Shown: positions 6,853 to 10,043 of the stretch, piece by piece
How positions within the stretch are numbered: position 1 is the first letter of the stretch
Layout: each line of letters opens with the position of its first letter
NCBI GenBank assembly: GCA_016177555.1
Contig: JACOVB010000423.1
Coordinates: 1-10,043 of the forward strand
Direction of reading: 5' to 3'
Source: Candidatus Rokuibacteriota bacterium
GTDB lineage: Bacteria; Methylomirabilota; Methylomirabilia; Rokubacteriales; CSP1-6
Length of the DNA stretch: 10,043 bases
Program-made: the position numbers and the translations under genes
Notes under the pieces: generated by a model
Databases searched by the model: none
The model's input: only the letters and a program-made list of their open reading frames with translations
Told to the model about the DNA's origin: nothing

Positions 6853-8646
6853 TCACGCAGGGCGCTCGGGGGCGCGAGTCACGGAGTGAAAGATTTCGCG
6901 AAAGATGCGGCCGGCGATCGGCGCAGCGACCCTCCCCCCCGTTCCGCCGCGCTCGACGAGGACGACGACCACCATCCGAGGATCATCCGCCGGGGCATAG
7001 CCGGCGAACCAGGCGTGATCCTGCCCCTTGGCGGAATCGCTGTCCCGGACGATCTGTGCGGTCCCGGTTTTTCCTGCGACGAGAAGGCCGGGGCTCCGCG
7101 CCCCAGAGGCCGTCCCACCGTCGTTGACCGCGGCCCAGAGACCTCGACGGAGGACGGCGAGGACGGCGGGAGCGAGCGCCACGTGTCCAGTCACCTCCGG
7201 AGCGACCGAAAGAACCATCTCGCCGCCGCTGTCGACACGCTGGACGAGGCGAGGCCGCCAGAGGACCCCCCCGTTCGCGATCGCCGCCATGAACCGCGCG
7301 ACCTGGAGCGGTGTCACGAGTACGCGCCCCTGACCGATCGCCACGTTCGCGGTATCTCCCGGCGACCACGCGCGGGTGAGAGACGCGCGCGTGGCCACGG
7401 GCAGCACGCCGACCTTCTCATCGCCGAGCATGATGCCTGTCGCCTGACCGAACCCGAAGGCACGGGCGTAGCGGGCGATCTGGTCGATGCCCACCTTCAG
7501 TCCCAGGCGGTAGAAGAACGTGTTGCACGATATCGCGATCGCTCGCTCGATGTCGATCGGACCCTGGTCTTCACGTGTCCAGTTTCGGAGCGTCCGGTTC
7601 CCGATCTGGAGGTTGGCCGGACACGGGAGCCTGTCGGAAGGGGTGATCAGGCTCTCCTGGAGGGCGGCAGCGGCGACTACGAGCTTGAAGACCGAGCCTG
7701 GCGGATAGGCCTGAAACGCGCGGTTCAGGAGGGGATGTTGAGGATCGCGCAACAGCCGCAGCCACTCGTCACGCTCGATCGCGCCGGTGAACAGAGCCGG
7801 GTCGAAGGCCGGTGTGGAGACCAGTGCCAGGAGGTCGCCGTTCCGTGGGTCCATGACCACCACCGCGCCAGCGGCGTCGCCCAATGCGCGCTCCGCCACC
7901 TCCTGGAGTCGCCGGTCGAACGTCGTGGTGACATCCGCGCCCGGTTGCGGCGCGCGCCCCTCGAGGATCCGAAGCGGGCGCCCGGACACGTCCACCTCCA
8001 CCTGCTCACCGCCGTCGCGCCCGCGCAGGAGCTCGTCGAGCATTCGCTCGATCCCGCTCTGCCCCGCGAGGTCGCCCGGCCGGTAGCGCCCGTCGCGAAG
8101 CTGCTCCTGGCTCGCCTCGCGCACGTACCCGAGGAGGTGCGCGGCTAAGCGGCCCGACGGGTAGGCGCGTCGGGGCTCGAGCGCGACCGTCACGCCGGGC
8201 AGCCCCGCTCGCCGCTCTTCGAGCGGGATGACCTCCTCGAAGGTCAACCCGCGACGGACGCGCACGGGCCAGGGCGAGGCGGGGGGCGCCGCATCGAGCG
8301 CTCGGTCGAGCTCCGCGTAAGGGATCTTGAGCAGGACCGAAAGCGTACCGAGCACGGTCTGGCGATCCTCGAGCTCGCGGGGGACGACGGAGACGGTGAA
8401 GGCGGGGCGCGCGTCCACGAGCGGGACGCCGTTCCGGTCGGAGACGATGCCTCGCGGTGCGGGCAGAGGCCGCACACGAATCCGGTTCCGGTCGGCCAGC
8501 TCGCCGAGGCGCGATCCCTCGAGAACCTGGAGATACCAGAGCTGGCCGATGACGACGAGGAAGGCGGTCATCGTGACGATCGAGAGCGCCCGGAGGCGGC
8601 GAAGCGTCGCCCTCTGTTCGCCGGAGGCAGGCACGGATGAGAGCAC
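6853..8646 (-). CDS. mrdA: Penicillin-binding protein 2, elongasome transpeptidase
   Basis: Class B penicillin-binding protein (PBP2) of 597 residues that cross-links peptidoglycan during side-wall growth, working with the RodA glycosyltransferase. It has an N-terminal anchor helix (about 20-42), then a pedestal region beginning NRIRVRPLPAPRGIVSDRNG (54-73), typical of PBP2. The transpeptidase domain carries all three catalytic motifs: SVFK (Ser318, Lys321), SCN (373-375) and KTG (526-528). The GTG at 8646 is three bases beyond the stop of the upstream membrane-protein gene, so expression is probably coupled; the RBS is weak (GGGGCGG a few bases upstream). The usual order is mreC-mreD-mrdA-rodA, but here mrdA is last in its run, with no rodA after it and no MreD-like protein before it. 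The gene is intact and converges on the methyltransferase at 6154-6831. Confidence 0.96.
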   Translation of the reverse strand: MLSSVPASGEQRATLRRLRALSIVTMTAFLVVIGQLWYLQVLEGSRLGELADRNRIRVRPLPAPRGIVSDRNGVPLVDARPAFTVSVVPRELEDRQTVLGTLSVLLKIPYAELDRALDAAPPASPWPVRVRRGLTFEEVIPLEERRAGLPGVTVALEPRRAYPSGRLAAHLLGYVREASQEQLRDGRYRPGDLAGQSGIERMLDELLRGRDGGEQVEVDVSGRPLRILEGRAPQPGADVTTTFDRRLQEVAERALGDAAGAVVVMDPRNGDLLALVSTPAFDPALFTGAIERDEWLRLLRDPQHPLLNRAFQAYPPGSVFKLVVAAAALQESLITPSDRLPCPANLQIGNRTLRNWTREDQGPIDIERAIAISCNTFFYRLGLKVGIDQIARYARAFGFGQATGIMLGDEKVGVLPVATRASLTRAWSPGDTANVAIGQGRVLVTPLQVARFMAAIANGGVLWRPRLVQRVDSGGEMVLSVAPEVTGHVALAPAVLAVLRRGLWAAVNDGGTASGARSPGLLVAGKTGTAQIVRDSDSAKGQDHAWFAGYAPADDPRMVVVVLVERGGTGGRVAAPIAGRIFREIFHSVTRAPERPA

Positions 8647-8649
8647 CGG

Positions 8650-9081
8650 CTAACCGCCCCGGGGGTCGCCTGTCCTCGCCTCGAACTCCTCGCTCTTGAT
8701 CTCTCCGTGCGCGTACGGTTGACGGAGCACATCGAGGGCCGCGTTCGAGCGAGACTGCTTGCTCTGCCTGACCGGCGGGCGAATGCGGGGCACGATGCCG
8801 ACGATCACCGCAACCCAGAAGCCTGGCGTGAACAGAATCGTGCCGCTCGCCGCGACGGCCACGTACGCAGCGCTCGAGCGCAGCGGGGTCCCGCCGAGGA
8901 GCCAGCAGAAGGCTGCCGGGTAGAGGGCCAGGTAGCCGGAGAGAGCGAGCAGTACAGCCCCGGCCAGTGGCCACGGCACGTCGCCAGTGTGCAGCATCGT
9001 CGGCGCCACCCACGGGATCGTCGCCAGCCAGAAGATCAACCCGGAGAGCAAATCCAAGCGCCAGCGGGGCAGCAGTGTCAT
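8650..9081 (-). CDS. Small membrane protein: Lnt N-terminal-domain fragment joined to a SHOCT tail
   Basis: A 143-residue protein that looks like a chimera. Residues 7-75 match the N-terminal membrane part of Lnt: the pattern SGLIFWLATIPWV...TMLHTGDVPW followed by GYLALYPAAFCWLL parallels AGMVFYPLNLSWVTHAMAVYGG and LYLAVYVGVF in the Lnt homologue of this window. The Lnt pattern then stops; no nitrilase domain follows. Another membrane segment (about 80-98) leads to a basic linker and to ALDVLRQPYAHGEIKSEEFEAR (115-136, given in two parts: ALDVLRQPYA and HGEIKSEEFEAR), a SHOCT motif, the short C-terminal domain seen in many small membrane proteins. The ATG at 9081 overlaps the upstream TGA (ATGA), arguing that it is translated. 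The longer open frame upstream to 9678 is only the methyltransferase read out of frame. No function is known; it could be a decayed remnant or a real adaptor. It is about MreD-sized but does not resemble MreD. Confidence 0.72.
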   Translation of the reverse strand: MTLLPRWRLDLLSGLIFWLATIPWVAPTMLHTGDVPWPLAGAVLLALSGYLALYPAAFCWLLGGTPLRSSAAYVAVAASGTILFTPGFWVAVIVGIVPRIRPPVRQSKQSRSNAALDVLRQPYAHGEIKSEEFEARTGDPRGG

Positions 9082-9911
9082 TCTTGCTCCCCGCCTGCGC
9101 GCGTTGCGGCATCCCGGGGACGGCGTTCCGGCGTGCCGCGGGGCGGCACCGCTCGGCCTCGCCCCCATGGAAGGAACGCCCGCGTCCGGGCGGCGTAGTC
9201 CAAGAACGTCTCGCCAAAGAACGTCGCCAGCTCCTCGTCTTCGCGGCGCGCCAGGCGGAGATACATGACGATGAGCACCGGCGCCATCAGGAGGGTGAGG
9301 ACAGTCGGCCACATGATGTTGAAGCCGAAGACGATCAGCATCAGGCCGAGGTACTGAGGGTGCCGGAGGTAGCGGTAGATACCGTCCGTCACCAACCGAT
9401 CCCGTCCCCGATAGACGGTGGCCCAGCCAACGGCGAGCAGCGAGAGACCGATCGCGATGAGGACGACACTTACCGTCATGACCAGGTAGACCCCGGCCTG
9501 CAGCGGGAGCAGACCGAGGCGATCCAGAGCAAGGGCCCACAGGTGGCTCTCGTTCATCCCGAACGCAGACGCCGGAACGCCGAGCAGAGGTGCGAGCAGG
9601 TAGATGGTCAACGGGATTCCGAACATCTCGGTGAAGAGCGAGATCAAGAATGCGGCCGAGAGCCCGGCGTTCCGCCACTCGCCCCGGCGCCGAGGCCGGG
9701 CGAACCCCAGCAGGAAGGCGACGAAGACCGCCGAAAGGACGAGAGCCTGCCGCCAGTGCCCGTACCAGTACTCGAACGGGACATTATGACCGCCGGGCGC
9801 GCCACGCACGATATCGGCCACTCCCTTGATGACCAGCGCGAGCACGAGCACCACGACGACCCAGCGACCGATTCGCCAAGCGGACGTCAGCCGGTTCACG
9901 GAAGTCCCCAT
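9078..9911 (-). CDS. ICMT/PEMT-fold membrane methyltransferase, copy 2
   Basis: Membrane methyltransferase of 277 residues in the same superfamily as the gene at 6154-6831. It has an extra N-terminal membrane segment (about 15-33) and further helices near 55-70, 84-110, 140-162 and 188-218. Cofactor-site motifs are GIYRYLRHPQYLG (177-189) and RLARREDEE (219-227), then GETFLDYAARTRAFLP (233-248). The block AGLSAAFLISLFTEMFGIPLTIY (82-104, in parts AGLSAAFLI and EMFGIPLTIY) matches the first copy. The last 28 residues are hydrophilic, Arg- and Pro-rich and probably disordered. The start ATG at 9911 has AAGGAG ten bases upstream; its stop overlaps the next gene by four bases. The methyl acceptor is unknown. 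The N-terminal extension suggests the two copies have diverged in partner or substrate and are not a recent duplication. Confidence 0.86.
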   Translation of the reverse strand: MGTSVNRLTSAWRIGRWVVVVLVLALVIKGVADIVRGAPGGHNVPFEYWYGHWRQALVLSAVFVAFLLGFARPRRRGEWRNAGLSAAFLISLFTEMFGIPLTIYLLAPLLGVPASAFGMNESHLWALALDRLGLLPLQAGVYLVMTVSVVLIAIGLSLLAVGWATVYRGRDRLVTDGIYRYLRHPQYLGLMLIVFGFNIMWPTVLTLLMAPVLIVMYLRLARREDEELATFFGETFLDYAARTRAFLPWGRGRAVPPRGTPERRPRDAATRAGGEQE

Positions 9912-9921
9912 GTCACGTGTG

Positions 9922-9927
9922 CTCCTT
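9922..9927 (-). promoter_or_regulatory. Ribosome binding site of methyltransferase copy 2
   Basis: AAGGAG on the minus strand, ten bases before the ATG at 9911, a little long in spacing but the best candidate. It supports 9911 as the start. Confidence 0.5.
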
Positions 9928-9956
9928 CCCGGGATCGCTGTCCACGTCGGGTCCTC

Positions 9957-10043
9957 CTACCGCCTCAGGTAGTCGTCGACCGTCGCAGCGAATATCTCCT
10001 GCCGCTCCAGCGCCGAGCTCCCGGTGAAGTCGACCCGCGTCCC
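9957..10043 (-). CDS. C-terminal end of an unrecognised gene (5' end outside window)
   Basis: The minus strand is open from the window edge to a TAG at 9959-9957, giving 28 residues that end ALERQEIFAATVDDYLRR. The composition looks like real protein: a predicted amphipathic helix with balanced charge and codons with G or C in third position. The stop is 45 bases before methyltransferase copy 2, on the same strand, so it is probably the preceding gene of that operon. I do not recognise the family from this short tail. Confidence 0.5.
   Translation of the reverse strand, partial: GTRVDFTGSSALERQEIFAATVDDYLRR

Noticed and set aside
6832..8148. 438-codon open frame on the plus strand
   Set aside because: It lies antisense to mrdA, whose three catalytic motifs are intact. 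Its translation is rich in Arg, Asp and Pro with no domain pattern, as expected of the reverse of a GC-rich gene.
8006..9217. 403-codon open frame on the minus strand across three genes
   Set aside because: It is an out-of-frame reading of mrdA, the Lnt/SHOCT gene and the methyltransferase, with Arg/Ala/Pro-rich composition and no motifs.

Overview
This is a GC-rich (roughly two-thirds G+C) bacterial chromosome segment. It is densely coded, with many gene starts within a few bases of, or overlapping, the preceding stop. An apolipoprotein N-acyltransferase homologue (Lnt) and an exosortase with its EpsI partner point to a diderm (Gram-negative-type) organism that makes exopolysaccharide. The composition and gene types would fit lineages such as Rokubacteria/Methylomirabilota or GC-rich deltaproteobacteria-like groups, but no phylogenetic marker is present and this placement is only a guess.

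Plus strand, 1-6831. The window opens inside a secreted single-domain rhodanese-like protein (1-414). An exosortase follows (456-1301), and its stop overlaps the start of an EpsI-family protein (1298-1960). A secreted seven-repeat YVTN beta-propeller comes next (2039-3079). After about 100 bases without a recognisable gene comes an Lnt homologue (3183-4661). Its predicted nucleophile position is Ser instead of Cys. A 219-base gap holds nothing I can identify. Then come a small STAS-like protein (4881-5195), a mannose-1-phosphate guanylyltransferase-like sugar nucleotidyltransferase (5212-6144) and a membrane methyltransferase of the isoprenylcysteine carboxylmethyltransferase (ICMT)/PEMT fold (6154-6831).

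Minus strand, 10043-6853, convergent with the first block. In reading order these are the last 28 codons of an unrecognised gene (10043-9957), a second ICMT-like methyltransferase paralogous to the first (9911-9078), a 143-residue membrane protein (9081-8650), and penicillin-binding protein 2, mrdA (8646-6853). The 143-residue protein looks like an excised piece of the Lnt N-terminal membrane domain joined to a SHOCT tail. The two blocks meet tail to tail with about 20 bases between the stops and no clear terminator hairpin.

The shared theme is the cell envelope: protein sorting and anchoring (exosortase/EpsI), lipoprotein N-acylation (Lnt), sugar-nucleotide supply for surface polysaccharide (GMP), membrane methyltransferases and peptidoglycan elongation (PBP2). 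No protein in the window carries a PEP-CTERM-like sorting tail, so the exosortase substrate lies elsewhere or the tail is of an unfamiliar kind. The least expected features are the Cys-to-Ser change in Lnt, the Lnt-fragment/SHOCT chimera, and the two inverted pairs of Lnt-like and ICMT-like genes.
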